A stretch of 64,000 bases of DNA from Poecilobothrus nobilitatus (Eukaryota > Arthropoda > Insecta > Diptera > Dolichopodidae). This document shows positions 12,757-24,559 of the stretch, piece by piece (position 1 is the first letter of the stretch; each line of letters starts with the position of its first letter). The notes under the pieces were generated by a model. It had not been told where the DNA came from. It worked only from the letters and a program-made list of their open reading frames with translations, and searched no databases. The position numbers were made by a program, and so were the translations under genes. The stretch is taken from positions 265,848,515-265,912,514 of the forward strand of contig OX352773.1 of assembly GCA_947095535.1 (NCBI GenBank), in the 5' to 3' direction.

Positions 12757-12975
12757 TTAGTATTGAATAGATTGAAATTGTTGTTTAAGAGTTACTAATA
12801 ACACTGCGGCTTCTTGATGTAGATTTATTGTGCTTCTCCTATTACTAGACACGCAGTTTTTGAGTACTGAATCCCATGATTTTATTATATCTTTTCGAGT
12901 TATAGTTTTCCAAAAACTCCTTAGATTGCCCGAGCCTGAATTTTTCATTCTTGTGAGTTTAGTATTTTCTCATTT
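12757..12975 (-). pseudogene. Possible DDE transposase C-terminal remnant (pogo/Tigger-like)
   Basis: The minus-strand frame contains NLRSFWKTITRKDIIKSWDS, which resembles the helical segment after the catalytic core of DDE_1 transposases (pattern FxKxITxKDxIY...aWxxV...W). The fit needs a small deletion between KDII and SWDSVL. No catalytic aspartates or terminal inverted repeats were found nearby. A 17 bp direct repeat, CTTGTGAGTTTAGTATT, lies just beside it at 12951-12993. It could be chance. Confidence 0.3.
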
Positions 12976-13149
12976 CTTGTGAGTTTAGTATTGAATAAGC
13001 AAATAAAAAAAAAAGGTAGCCTCTTGATCTAAAATATTTCAGACCATTACCATTCATATCAGTTTTGTATTATTTAAGAATTTAAATAATGTGACCCATT
13101 TTATAATATTTCTTAATTAAGAATCATTAAATAAAAATGTAATACTTTA

Positions 13150-13430
13150 TAATATAAGTTGTGCAATCTCACTATTGTCAAAAGTTCTCCTTGGAGAAGA
13201 GATGAGAAGGTAGTCAACGTGTAGAACATTTAGATGTATTGTATGTTTGTACAGATTGTTTAGAATTGGCTATATAATGTTATTTAAATTCTGATTTAAT
13301 TGTGATTTATAATTTTTCTCTAAATTTGAAACATTTTCTTCTACAGCTTCTTATCCTAAGAAATACATTTTTATAAAATCATGTATTCGAATTCCTTGTG
13401 CAATAAGTTCAGCTTCCACTGCAGTTTAAA
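13150..13430 (-). pseudogene. Possible Ty1/copia RNase H remnant
   Basis: The minus strand from about 13425 reads TAVEAELIAQGIRIHDFIK, close to the copia RNase H signature STxEAEYIAxxxGxxExxWL. Further along comes KHTIHLNVLHVDYLL, which could be the TKHIDxxYHFxR region at the end of that domain. Stops and frameshifts separate the pieces, and no LTR was found. Family assignment rests on these two short matches. Confidence 0.4.
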
Positions 13431-13462
13431 AAACTTAATATTTATTTGCTACTTAAATAAAA

Positions 13463-15028
13463 AACGAGGAAGAATACAGTTGCCTTTGTCAACTCTTAGA
13501 TACCCGTACGAACCGTTAGTATGTTAACAGCCTGTCACTCTGCTCACAATATTATTTTTTTAATATTTTAGTATTTTAAAATAATTTGGGTGAATTTTAT
13601 AATTTCTAGAACTATGGGTTGTACATATATTCAAACTATATGTTTATATGTACATTCTTCGAAAGCAAATTTTAACCTTTCACATAACGATTATCAATCC
13701 AAAACTTTTTCAAATATTCTATAATACCATTTAATAAATTTACTTAGTACAAAATAGTAAATATAATTTTATATATTATATTATATTATATTTAAATATT
13801 CCATTGACAGAATAATTTCTGATAAGTACAATAAAATACATATATGTATGTAAATACGGCGCTATATAATATACATATATACTCTTATCATTCATTCACT
13901 AGTGACATATACGATATGTAAATAAACATGATATTATATAAGTATGTATGTATATCAATATCATATAAATAAAAATTCTGCAAGCAACCGTTATGTTGTA
14001 TATTTATTTACATTTTTATGTACTACGCATTATATCCTCAACAATTTTAAATTATCGAATAAAACAAATGCAAAAAATTTGTTGAAGAAATTTGTTAGAA
14101 AATTTGAAATAATCAAGTAACACTTTCGTCAATTACAAAGTAACCCTATATTATTAAAAAAAGTTGTTAACAGAAATAAGAGTATGATGTTGAAGCTTTA
14201 ATTTTTGTGTATTACTTCAAAAAAAATCTAACAGGTGTTCAAGTTACAGGTGTTTCAAAATAGGAAATTTTCAGTTTTTGACTCCTTACAGCTCCTAAAC
14301 GGAGGGTGATACAAAAAAAATTTCTGAAATGACTCATGACTTTTCAAAGATCTAACTTCTGTCAAAATTTCAAGTTTCCAACTTAAACCGTTTAGAAGAT
14401 AGAAAGGTTAAAGAATTTTGCAAAATTTTAGTTTCGCATAACGGTAAATTAAGACACCGTATGCCACAAATATATATTTATTGTATATATACTTTTAAAG
14501 CTAATAAAAGTAGTAATCGTTTGGCGTTTTCAAAATGAAAATATACCTTATACAACTTTTGCTATAACAATTTAAATATAGAGCTTTTTTGAACCTTTGG
14601 GGAGCTGTAGCTCCGTAACGGATGGGGCTACAAAAAAAAGTTATTAAAAATAAAATTAATATTTTTGTGAGATCTATCAGCGGTTAAAATTTCATAGCTC
14701 TATTGCAAAAAAAATGTGTGGATCTAACAGTTAGGTGTTCGAGAGCTTAGGCTTGGCTACCCTAAGGCTTGGTCCAAACTCAACCAAAAAAAATAGTGAA
14801 CCTACAAATTACTCCCAAAATATTTTGTGTAAATTTCAAGATTCTAGCTTTCTTAGTTTTTGAGTTAGCGTGCTGACGGACGGACGGACGGACGGACATG
14901 GCTCAAAAGTCTTAGAATTTTTTTCTGATCCGATCCATACCTTTGAAGGTATATCTAGCTCGCTTATTTCGAGGTGTTACAAACGGAGGAGTAATTTTAT
15001 TATACCCGATCCTATCGTACGGGTATAA
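13463..15028 (+). mobile_element. HINE/DINE-like element, family F, full length
   Basis: The best complete family F copy. Its 5' end is ACGAGGAAGAATACAGTTGC, shared with family E. The 5' subterminal motif ATACCCGTACGA (13500-13511) is the exact reverse complement of TCGTACGGGTAT (15015-15026) at the 3' end. A 9 bp stem, TTATACCCG (15000-15008) with CGGGTATAA (15020-15028), forms the 3' hairpin. The GGAC run is near 14877-14896. The middle (14170-14740) resembles the core of family G rather than family E. It is non-coding. Confidence 0.85.
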
Positions 15029-15869
15029 AAATACCAAATCTATCTTTTCAAATAAAAGTAATACACAATTCAATCATATGCATTACAAATAATTTACCTT
15101 ATAATATTTATAATATATAAAGTTTAACATAAAAGCGTCATATATATATATGAATAATGAATATATTATGTGCAAATCCATGTGTTTAAAGATAACAAAT
15201 CTAATTCGATATATTTGAAATCAAAATCCTTACAAATCTGATTAAATTTAGAAAAGGAGTCAAAGAGTTTTCAAAATAATCTGATAAGAAAAGAAAAACA
15301 AAAACATTTTTCTTTTAAATCAAACATGTATAAAAATTTTCTCCTATTTCCCTTTATCACACTTGATTAAATACCTGCCATTTTCTATTAAATTCATATC
15401 TAAATCATATTTAAAATAATGCACAAATATCAGTTCGATTAAAATGTAATATAAAAGAAAATAAAAATTAAGAAAACATCCAAAAAAAAAAATTATTTAA
15501 AATTTAAAAAATCTTCAAAATTTATTTTCTAACATCAAATCATCAGAATCTTTTAAGTCTACTAAAGTATAAACATCAACATTACTATCATAGTTATCTG
15601 TTTTTTTTTTTTGTTTTGTTTTTAATTGCATCACGATTTTGAAATATCGTTTCGAAAATTTATTAGAATTCTCTGAGATTTGCCAAAGCGAAATAAGTTA
15701 TGAACTGTTGTGTAAGAGATGTATACAAAAATATCCGGGAAAACTTAATCCTCATAAAATGGTTACAATAGAAGTGAATAATTAAAAAATTTTAATTAAG
15801 AGTATGCAATAAAGTTACGAATATTTTCCGTTATCCAATCACTTTAACTTTTCAGTTTACTCGTATATC
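15029..15869. other. AT-rich interval
   Basis: No recognisable gene or repeat. Confidence 0.45.
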
Positions 15870-16185
15870 TTTTTTTTTTTGCGAGAGTAGGTAGGAATCT
15901 CAAAAGACACCAATGAGATCAACACGGAAAATCTCTTTGGTAGGATTGGACTTATAACCAACTAAACGTCACCTACCTTTTAAACCAAACATTAGGTTAA
16001 AACCTATTGTACAATGCACTCTTTGGTTTGGGAATTGGGTAAAAAGGAATAAAGGAAATTGGGAAATATAGGAAGTTGGGAAAGATTGGAAGTTATTTGA
16101 TGTTGAAAGGATTGTTTATAATAAAGATGTTGATGTTCTTCTTAAACTTGTCGATATATCTAAGTACAAGCTAATAACTTACGTG
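15870..16185 (-). pseudogene. 5'-truncated non-LTR retrotransposon 3' end
   Basis: On the minus strand this shows a C-terminal protein end (KFKKNINIF), a pyrimidine-rich 3' UTR (TTCCCAACTTCCTATATTTC) and the tail block with GGTTTAAAAGGTAGGTGACG and TTGAGATTCC, ending in an A run near 15870. The order and sequence match 5440-5760, so both are 3' ends of one retrotransposon family. Confidence 0.6.
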
Positions 16186-18029
16186 TTATTATTAGCTTAT
16201 GAAAGTTGTGTCAAAAAGATCTATTTAAAGATAGTGATACATTTAAAAACTTTATAACATATTTTTTTTTTTTTGAGAAAAAAATTAGACTGATAATAAT
16301 TTTTCTTTGTGAATATGAAAAAGAACAGCTTTAAACATAATGTATTGATTTCAAGAATTTAAAGAGGTATTCGGAACGTATACCATGCAATTACTCTTAA
16401 TAGAAATGAATCTCCTGAGTATTTAGTATTCAAAATATGAGTACTCATATTTTAAAATTAAGTCAGCTTAACTTTTACTAACTATTAATATTATTATAAA
16501 TGATTTAGGTTCGAAAAAAAATTGTTGTTACGATTTGATTTTAAACTACCAAAAATGTTTTTTTTTTTTCTCTCTTTATTGTATTCGAGTCAATTTAAAT
16601 CTTAAATAAGAAGATACGGAATGCTTACAATCGTTTGGAGCAACGCAAATAATAAAATCGACCGTACTTAATAATATAACTAAGTAATATCAATTCTTAA
16701 AAGATTAGGTTCAACTTATTATACAGGATACATGTTATAATTCGAATTGAAAACAAAATTTTAAAATTAAATTCGTTTTCTGACGTAGATGAGATTTGAT
16801 TTGGTTCAAAATATTAAAACAAAAAATAGATTTACATATTTGCTATGGGTACTAATGTATCTTGGTGCACGGAAAAAAATTTTATTATTTAAAACAACAC
16901 GAAAACTAAAAAATCAAGGATCATAAGAATTGACTTTCATAATAAATACATTTTAAGGATTATAATTTTTTCGTTTTTCATTTTCATCATCATCTGAACT
17001 GATTTATTTTCTGTTTAGATTTTAAGGTTTTAACGATTAAGAAGAATATTTTAAGGATTTTCCGATTAAAATGTTTCTAAGAATATCGTTTCTATTAAAG
17101 AAACCTAATTATAAAGTTTCAATGAACCGTTGTAATAAACTATCTATTACATTACATGAGATTGAAAAAAAAATATCTGATATCTTGCCAAGCATTTTGA
17201 AGGATTTATTCGAAATTTAATGCTCTTAAAAAATTATCTTACCATTTAAGTCTTATTCTAGAAAAAGTTCAAACCTTTTTTTTTTTTTTGTAAATATAAA
17301 TAAGATAAAATATTATATACATGTTATATAATATTATGTTTAACTTTAACTTTAAGATAAAAATATGGTATGCGCACAATATCAAGATAAGTTTACTTTT
17401 AAAGATGAAAATCTATAATAACTTTTTTAATTTTACGAAATTTTTTAATAATGTAGGAAAATTTTTTCAGGACTCATCGGAGAATTGAAATTTATGGAGA
17501 AATGGAATTCATTTTGTCTTGAAATGTGTAATTAATAGCCCAAAACAGAACTCAGAACAGAACTATGGAGATAATTAATGAAATAGATCAAGAATCAATA
17601 CCAAAATTTACCATTAAAAAAAATGTTTTAAAAGTGATATAAAAATGCTAAATGCTAAAAATTAATAAGTTTTTTAAGGAAATACAACCCTTTCATAGAT
17701 AGATAATAAGCAACCATAGATAATAATTTAAAAATTATTGTATATCTTAAATTAGAATTAACTAGGAATTATAATTACTAATATTTGTTTCTCAAAAAAA
17801 CAATTTAATTTGTATTTTCCATTTTAATGTTCTCCAGAAATTTTTTTAATTAAATTTATTATTAAATTATTAATAATTTAAGATTTTGAGTTAACATAAA
17901 CAACCTATAAATAAAAAATAAATCTAACAAATAAATTTTTTTTTGTACTAGAAATTAAAGTATATTATATAATATCTTATATAGATGAACAAATGTCTTA
18001 AAGCAATATCTATATTCATAAACTTTAAC
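16186..18029. other. AT-rich interval
   Basis: Long A and T runs and no supported coding region. Nothing recognised. Confidence 0.45.
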
Positions 18030-18255
18030 GTTTTCACTATATTTATTTATTTTCATATCCTTGTCCGTACCTTTGTCCTATCCTTTCCTATCCTTACTTC
18101 CTAGCCCGTATAATGCGCTAAAAGTTAAGGGTTTCTTCTCATTATATTGGTAAAGTGGTAGGTATATCTAGCCAATAAGAATCTAACACTACCAGGGGAA
18201 ATTCTTGGTGTTTTTTTTGGAAAGATTCTCAACTCCCTTAGAAAAAAAAAATATC
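18030..18255 (+). pseudogene. Non-LTR retrotransposon 3' UTR fragment
   Basis: A pyrimidine-rich stretch (CCTTTGTCCTATCCTTTCC) is followed by a tail block (GGTAGGTATATCTAGCCAAT, GATTCTCAACTCCCTTAG, A run). This parallels 5495-5760 and the minus-strand copy at 15870-16185. No coding part is left. Confidence 0.5.
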
Positions 18256-18675
18256 CGGATAATGATAAAATTAAAGAAAAAATACTGTAGGTTTATTTTA
18301 ATTTTATATAAAAAAAAGCTTTTATATTACTGTTCAATACACAACATAATTACGAGTATATGTATGTTTTAAAATAAATATTTCGAATTTTAAATAATAA
18401 GATAGTATTTCAATTTCATCTACAATTTATTAAAAATAAACAACATTTTTTTTAATTTCAAATTTTGAAAATAGAAAACTTTATTCTTTTTTTTCTTTTC
18501 GCTTGCAATTATTGTCATTTTCCAGTTGGAACAAAAGACAACTTTTATGCTGTCACTTTAAAAAAATGTTAAATAAATTGTATCTATAGATAGAACTTTA
18601 AAAATATAAAGTTATATACATAAAAAAATATAACATTTACTCTTGACTTTCTTGGTTATTTTGGTTCGCATGCAT

Positions 18676-18779
18676 ATAAAACTGAGTTTGAAATCAAATC
18701 TCACTTTTTTAAAAAAACTATAAGTGATCTCGTAGTTTTTATTTGAAAATGTGAGATTTGAGTTTAACCTCAGTTTTAT
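18676..18779. repeat. Imperfect inverted repeat (hairpin)
   Basis: The arm at 18676-18704 (ATAAAACTGAGTTTGAAATC and onward to TCTCAC) is nearly complementary to the arm at 18751-18779 (GTGAGATTTGAGTTT to CAGTTTTAT), with a loop of about 46 bases. It may be a small MITE or its remnant. No flanking duplication was made out. Confidence 0.45.
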
Positions 18780-19512
18780 GAATTCGATCTATAATACAAA
18801 AACACGTTAAGGATATGAAAATTGTAAATTCTGATGCTGTAAAATGTTGTTTCCGGCTAATTTTTAAATATTGAAATATTAAAATTTCAGTAATATTTAT
18901 CTTATATCAGATCTCAAGAATGGCCGGGTTTAAATCTTCTTTTTCTCTTGTGACCTTCATTACATGAAATAGTACATTTATATGAAAATTTCATGATCAA
19001 TTTATCTAAAAAAACAAAATAAGATAAGATTGTATTTAAGTTATCGTGTTTCGCTTTTTACAATCCTTCTAAGTCTTTTTTTTCTTTTAATTTTCAAACG
19101 GATCAGAAAATTAACCAAAACCCTAATATCCACTAGATATAATTGTGTTGATGCTGTGTTTTAGAAAATTTTGTTGTAAACGTCCAGATTAATTAAAATT
19201 TCGAACTTGGTTATAATCCTTTCCTTTACTAAATAAATAAAAAAATCAACTGAAATAAGAGATAATTATAAAAAAGTGAGGCAAAAATTACAGGAATATT
19301 TACTTTTATACTTTGTATTATTTTATAATACAATTTTTTTTTAAGAAAACCAGAAATAGGAATATTGTATTATATAGTCCTACAGGAAATATAAAACTGT
19401 ACCCTTCGATTTCCTGTTTTTTCACTTTATTTTTTCTATGGTTTCTTTTTCATTTCTTTTTCTATGGTTTCTCTTATGCTTTTAGCCTTTTCAATAATAA
19501 TACAAAAGAAAG
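18780..19512. other. AT-rich interval
   Basis: No recognisable gene. The ORF at 19313-19522 is F/S-rich low-complexity translation and shows no receptor or transporter motif. Confidence 0.4.
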
Positions 19513-20826
19513 TATAATGTAAACCAACGGTTTTTAAAAGCGCACATTTCCAAAATACAATACAAACTGTTTAGAATTGTGACTTGCACAAATATTTGAA
19601 AATTTAGAAAATAAAATTTAAGAAATTTTTTGTAATAAGAAAATATGTGAAAATAACACTTTTCCGGAATTTTGAGTAGCTCTAAGTCCGGAATCCTTTA
19701 TAAATAAGAACATTAACCATTAACACAGGTAAAAATATATTACTTGAGCTTTAATTTTTATGTCTTGCCGAAGAAATATTTGTACAGGTGCTTAAGTTGC
19801 AGGTGCCTAAAAATAGCAAATTTTCAATTTTTCATACCTCTTAACCAAGGGGTGGCGCAAAAAAATTTTTTAAAGAAACTTATACTAATTCCAAAAGTTC
19901 TTTCTGCTCTCAAAATTTCAGGTTCCTATCTAAAGGCATGCCGGAGTTATGAAAACAGAAATTTCATGCAAAATGTTGTTTTCACATAACGGTAAATTTA
20001 AATAGTAAATTACAAAATATTGCGATAATTTTAATATTGCTTTATATAGATAATAAAATTTTCGATCTTCTGGCGGTTTTAGATAGCAACACTATTACGC
20101 AGAGCCTGAGATATATACATCTGAAAATGGGGCTTTTTCGCAATTTTGAAGAGCTGTAACTCTGGATCCCTATATAACTAAAGTAAACTTTAACACACGT
20201 TAAAATATATTACTGTAGCTCTAATTTTTATATCTTTCCGAAGTAAAATGTGCACAGGTTCCTAAGTTACAGTTGTTTAAAAATAGCAAATTTTAAATTT
20301 TTGAGCCCTAATAGCTCATAAACAGAGGGTGGTCCAAAAAAATTTTCTGACCAAACTTATACTAATTCTAAAAATTGCCTCAAAATTTCAAGCCTCTGTC
20401 TAAAAGCGTGCCGGAGTTATGAAAGTAGAAAAATCATGCAAAATTTGGTTTTCACATAACGGTAAATTTAAATACTAAATTTAAAAAAATTGTATAATTT
20501 TGTTATATTAATTTACAAAGATAAAAGAAATACCTGTCACATGACGTTTTCAGATTGAAAAAATCTTAAGCGAAACATAAGATATATACATTTAAAAATA
20601 GGGCTTTTTAAAAGTTTAAGTGGCTGTAGCTCCGTAATGGATGGGGCCACATGAAAAAGTTGTTCCACAAAATTATTTTTTTTATGAGACCTACTCATGG
20701 TTAAAATTTCTTTTCTCTATCTTTAACGGTGTAGAAGTTTTATAAACAGATGGACGGACGGACGAACGGACAGAGTGAAACTAATAAGCACATTTTTTCA
20801 AAATTTTATTGGAAATGTGCTAAAAA
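19513..20826 (+). mobile_element. HINE-like element, family G, full length
   Basis: The 5' end is ATAATGTAAACCAACGGTTT with the subterminal motif GCACATTTCCAA (19542-19553). This is the exact reverse complement of TTGGAAATGTGC (20809-20820) at the 3' end. The 3' end also folds as GCACATTT...AAATGTGC. Two to three diverged core units carry ACAGGTGC.TAAGTT.CAGGTG, GTGCCGGAGTTATGAAA and CACATAACGGTAAATT. The GGAC run is at about 20750-20771. It is non-coding; the ORF at 19744-19989 is core sequence. Confidence 0.8.
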
Positions 20827-20828
20827 TT

Positions 20829-21725
20829 ATTTGAATTTTAAATCAGTTAATTTTGAATAAAAATTAGCCGGAAATATTACGATAATCAAATAAAATATTG
20901 ATATTGTATCACAAGGTTGAATTTTTTCAATAAAATGTTTTTATATCATTAATTTTATGTTCAAAAATTATAAAAATAATTACTAACAAGTATATTTGAT
21001 GCCTAATTGGTTTTTGTTAAATAAAGAAAATAAAATTTTATTTTATTTTATTATTTTAATAGTAAAACTGTATAATATTTTTCTCTACATAATTTAATTC
21101 ACAAATTTTTACGATTAACAAAGGCTTCACTTTAGCTTAATTACCGCATCCGATCCCCTTCCGATCGTTTTTTAACTTTGCACAAATACAGTTTGACTCG
21201 AATAAACATTTTTTGCGCTGGTCCGGATTGACGATGAAGTTATTAAGGGGGTCAAATAGCCCTTCAAAGTTTAATTTTATATTTTAACTTTTTTATTAAA
21301 TCTCCTAAGTATAAGGTATATATCACGAATTTTATACTTATCTGAAAGCTCACAAAATTTACTTTTTAAAAATATTTACCTTTTTAAGAAATTGAAAATA
21401 ATTTAGCTACAAAATGGAACAAACTTAAAATCGGGTTTTTTAGAGGTATTTTTATTCATAGTTAAGGAATATAAGGACTGAAAAATGGGAAATGTTTAAA
21501 CTTCTATAAATATTCTTTTTCTTGCCTCTCTTCTATGCATTTCCTTCTATAACTATTTCTTCTATAAGAAAAAGATATTTTACTAGAAGTTTAAAAATTT
21601 TCCGTTATTCAGACCTAAAAACTATTAAAACTGTTTTTTTTTTATTGCATTTTATTAATTAGGTTTAGTTTTAAACTGAAGTGGAGCGTGATTAATTTAA
21701 ATTCGTGTTTAGAAACTCTGTGACT
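20829..21725 (+). repeat. Repeat J: copy of the odorant receptor 3' flank
   Basis: About 0.9 kb closely resembling the region just after the odorant receptor stop codon at 33598-34527, with a shorter version on the minus strand at about 61240-61845. Shared landmarks include TTGACGATGAAGTTATTAAG, GTCAAATAGCCCTTCAAAG and CTTGCCTCTCTTCTAT. Here no receptor exon lies upstream; a family G element ends directly at its left edge. It is either an orphan piece of a third receptor duplicate or an independent repeat. Confidence 0.7.
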
Positions 21726-22114
21726 GACTGAAAAATAATTTTCAGTTTTTATAAAAATAAAAATGATAATCTTCATATTGGTAGAACAAAAATTGTCATT
21801 TTTAGAAAATTTATATTTTCGTAAAATAAAAATTTTATTTCTTGTAATATATTATATAGGGTGTGTCCGGCTAGATGGTCTTGAAATGGGTGATCGGGCA
21901 TGTCGAGATGAACAAAAAATAATTAATAAATAAAATTAATAACAACAACTTTCATATTTTTGAAATATTTATCTTAACAAAATTAATCCGGGGGAATTTT
22001 AGAGTTGGTTACAAAATCAGGATTATACCCTTTATACCCAAAATATGAAATATGTGATATTTTGAATTAAGAGGGATTTGAGATTTGAATCTAAAATTAG
22101 AGTTATATACCTTT
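21726..22114. other. AT-rich interval
   Basis: No recognised feature. A short GC-richer stretch (GGGTGTGTCCGGCTAGATGG, 21858) is present but unassigned. Confidence 0.4.
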
Positions 22115-22330
22115 TCTAGAATCATTATATAAATACGCCAGCATTGTTTTTGGGTCCCTTTTCAAAGAAAACTACTGGACCGATTTACATGGTTTATGCA
22201 TCATTAGAAACAATGATGGGAGGAAAAACAAAATTTGTTTTTACCTTTTTGATCGGGGTGGTAGTTTAGAAAATACAGCTTATATATTTTATTAGTTCGT
22301 AAATCGTAGTAGTATTTTGCGAGGTAGGTA
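22115..22330 (+). mobile_element. Possible Helitron 5' end fragment
   Basis: ATTATATAAATACGCCAGCA followed by AAAACTACTGGACCGATTTA resembles the 5' region of insect Helitrons, where an ATTATAAATGCG-like start precedes AAAACTACTGxACCGATTT. That comparison is from memory of the family. No matching 3' hairpin with CTAG was found directly downstream. Confidence 0.35.
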
Positions 22331-22611
22331 CTTATTTATACTTCAAAATGTAAATATGTTAATTATCTTTGCCTCTCGCATATATAATATGATTTAGTAT
22401 TGTATTTTTACACTGAGTTAGTATAGAATGATATGGTTATATGAATATGATATGAGGGTGTAAAAGTTTTTAAATTGGATTGGATTGGTGAATTTTATTA
22501 ATACATTTTAATTTTTTAAAATATTTTGTTTGGAAGTTTTGGATGAAATGGGTAGCAGTTTTTTTTTAGTACACTGATAAAAAAAAATTTAAGTTAGAAA
22601 TTATATTATTA

Positions 22612-24415
22612 TTATAATATCTATAATATAATACACAAGATGTTGGCGAGACCTTGCCAACATGTAAAAAAATATATTTTATATCTATAATAAAACACTC
22701 ACACTGAATGTAAACTAAACTGGCAATGATGATATTTCTGTATATTTATTTAATAATTTAAAATTTTATTACCAGAGACACAAATCTTTGACTCAAAGTA
22801 TTATCAAGAGACACACACCGTTCATTAAAAATTTAAATAAATTTAGTAAATATTATTACGAGTGACCAAATTTTCCACGTTTCCACTAGAAGTATTACCA
22901 GAGACACAAACCGTTCATTAAAAGTGAGTACAGTCAAAAAAGTAAAAGTACATACTTAAAAAACACATTTTCAATAAAAATAAATTCAGCAAATTTTTAA
23001 TTTTTAAATTTGACCGCCACGTCCATTATGAACTGGTCGCAGCGGTAAATTAAAAATAAATTATTAATCTTCTGTTGGCGTTTTCAATCTTTGTTTTGAA
23101 AAAAAAAACAAATAAAAATAGGTACTCTTAATAAAATTAAAACGCCTGAAAGTGAAAAAGTGAGAGTGAGCAAAGTTTATAGTAAACCTGATATTTATAA
23201 GAAAAAAATAATAGGCCGATTTTATTCTTGATTTTGTTTTCATTAGTATAAAAGCTGGTAAAAGCTTCGTAACATACTATAAAATAGTTTTGTTTATTTA
23301 GGTTGAAATTTAGATTTTTAAGCTAAATTTTCGGTAGAACTGGTATAACATAAAATATTCGAAATTTTTTTATTAATATAAAATTCGGCAGACTTAAATA
23401 ATTATATTTCATAACAGACGTCAGAAACTTACTAAATATTATAGAAACGGATATTTTTCTTAAAAAAAAAAGAAAAAAAAAACATAGAAAATATCATTTC
23501 AGAAGCCTTCTCTCACAAAAGATTCATAATTTTGTACTAATTTATTATTAGACCATTAATAAAATTGTTAGCAATGGAAAAAAATAATATTTATTAATCA
23601 GATCAGATAATATAATACCAGGAATTAATGATTGAATTTCTGATAATATACACAATATTATACACACAAGATGTTGGCCAGATCTATAATAAACCACTCA
23701 CACTGAATATAAACTAAACTGGCAATGGTGATATTTATTTCTGTATATTTATTTAATAATTTAAAATTTTATTATCAGAGACACAAATCTTCGATTAAAA
23801 GTCTTATCAGAGACACAAACTTTTACTTTTTAAAAGTACTTTCGACACAAAATTTAAAGTAAATTTTTAAATTTAACCGCCACATCCATTATGAACTGGT
23901 CGCAGCGGTAAATTAAAAATAAATTATTAATCTTCTGCTGGCAGTTTTCAAATGACTCTTTGTTATGAAAAAAATAAAAATACTCTTAATAAAATTAAAA
24001 GACCTGAAAGTGAAAAGAGCAAAGTTTATAGTAAGCCTTATATTTATAAGAAAAAAAAATAATAGGCCGATTTTATTCTTGATTTTGTTTTCACTATCAT
24101 AAAAGCTGGTAAAAGTTTCGCAACAGACTTTAAAGTAGTTTTGTTTATTTAGGTTGGAATTTTGATTTTTTAAGCTGAATTTTTGATATAACATAAAATA
24201 TTCGATTTTTTTTTATTAATATAAAATTCGGCAGACTTAGCTAATTATATTTCATAACAGAAATCAGAAACTTACTAAATATTATAGAAACGGATATTTT
24301 TCTTAAAAAAAAAGAAAAAATAACATAGAAAATATCATTTTAGAAGCCTTTTCTCACAATAGATTCATAATTTTGTACTAATTTATTATTAGACCATTAA
24401 ATTAAAAAGCTGTCG
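22612..24415 (+). repeat. Two-copy tandem duplication of unidentified sequence
   Basis: Unit 1 (about 22627-23640) and unit 2 (about 23660-24415) share, in the same order, ACACAAGATGTTGG, CACTCACACTGAAT.TAAACT, ACCGCCAC.TCCATTATGAAC, ATAATAGGCCGATTTTATTC and TAAAATTCGGCAGACTTA. Internal 40-50 bp motifs containing CAGAGACACAAA repeat further, and a partial third trace lies at 24460-24550. Unit 1 holds the palindrome TGTTGGC...GCCAACA (22640-22661). I find no open reading frame or transposon signature. It may be a duplicated regulatory or untranslated segment or a dead element. Confidence 0.7.
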
Positions 24416-24559
24416 AAAACGACCGTCACAAAAATAAAGGCCCCGAAAATTTATGAAATTACATTATCAGAGACATGGATCTTTTATTAAATATACCAAA
24501 GACCTCTTCCAAAGTACATTTAAATAAAATAACTTCAGCAAATTTTTTTCAAGCAAAAA

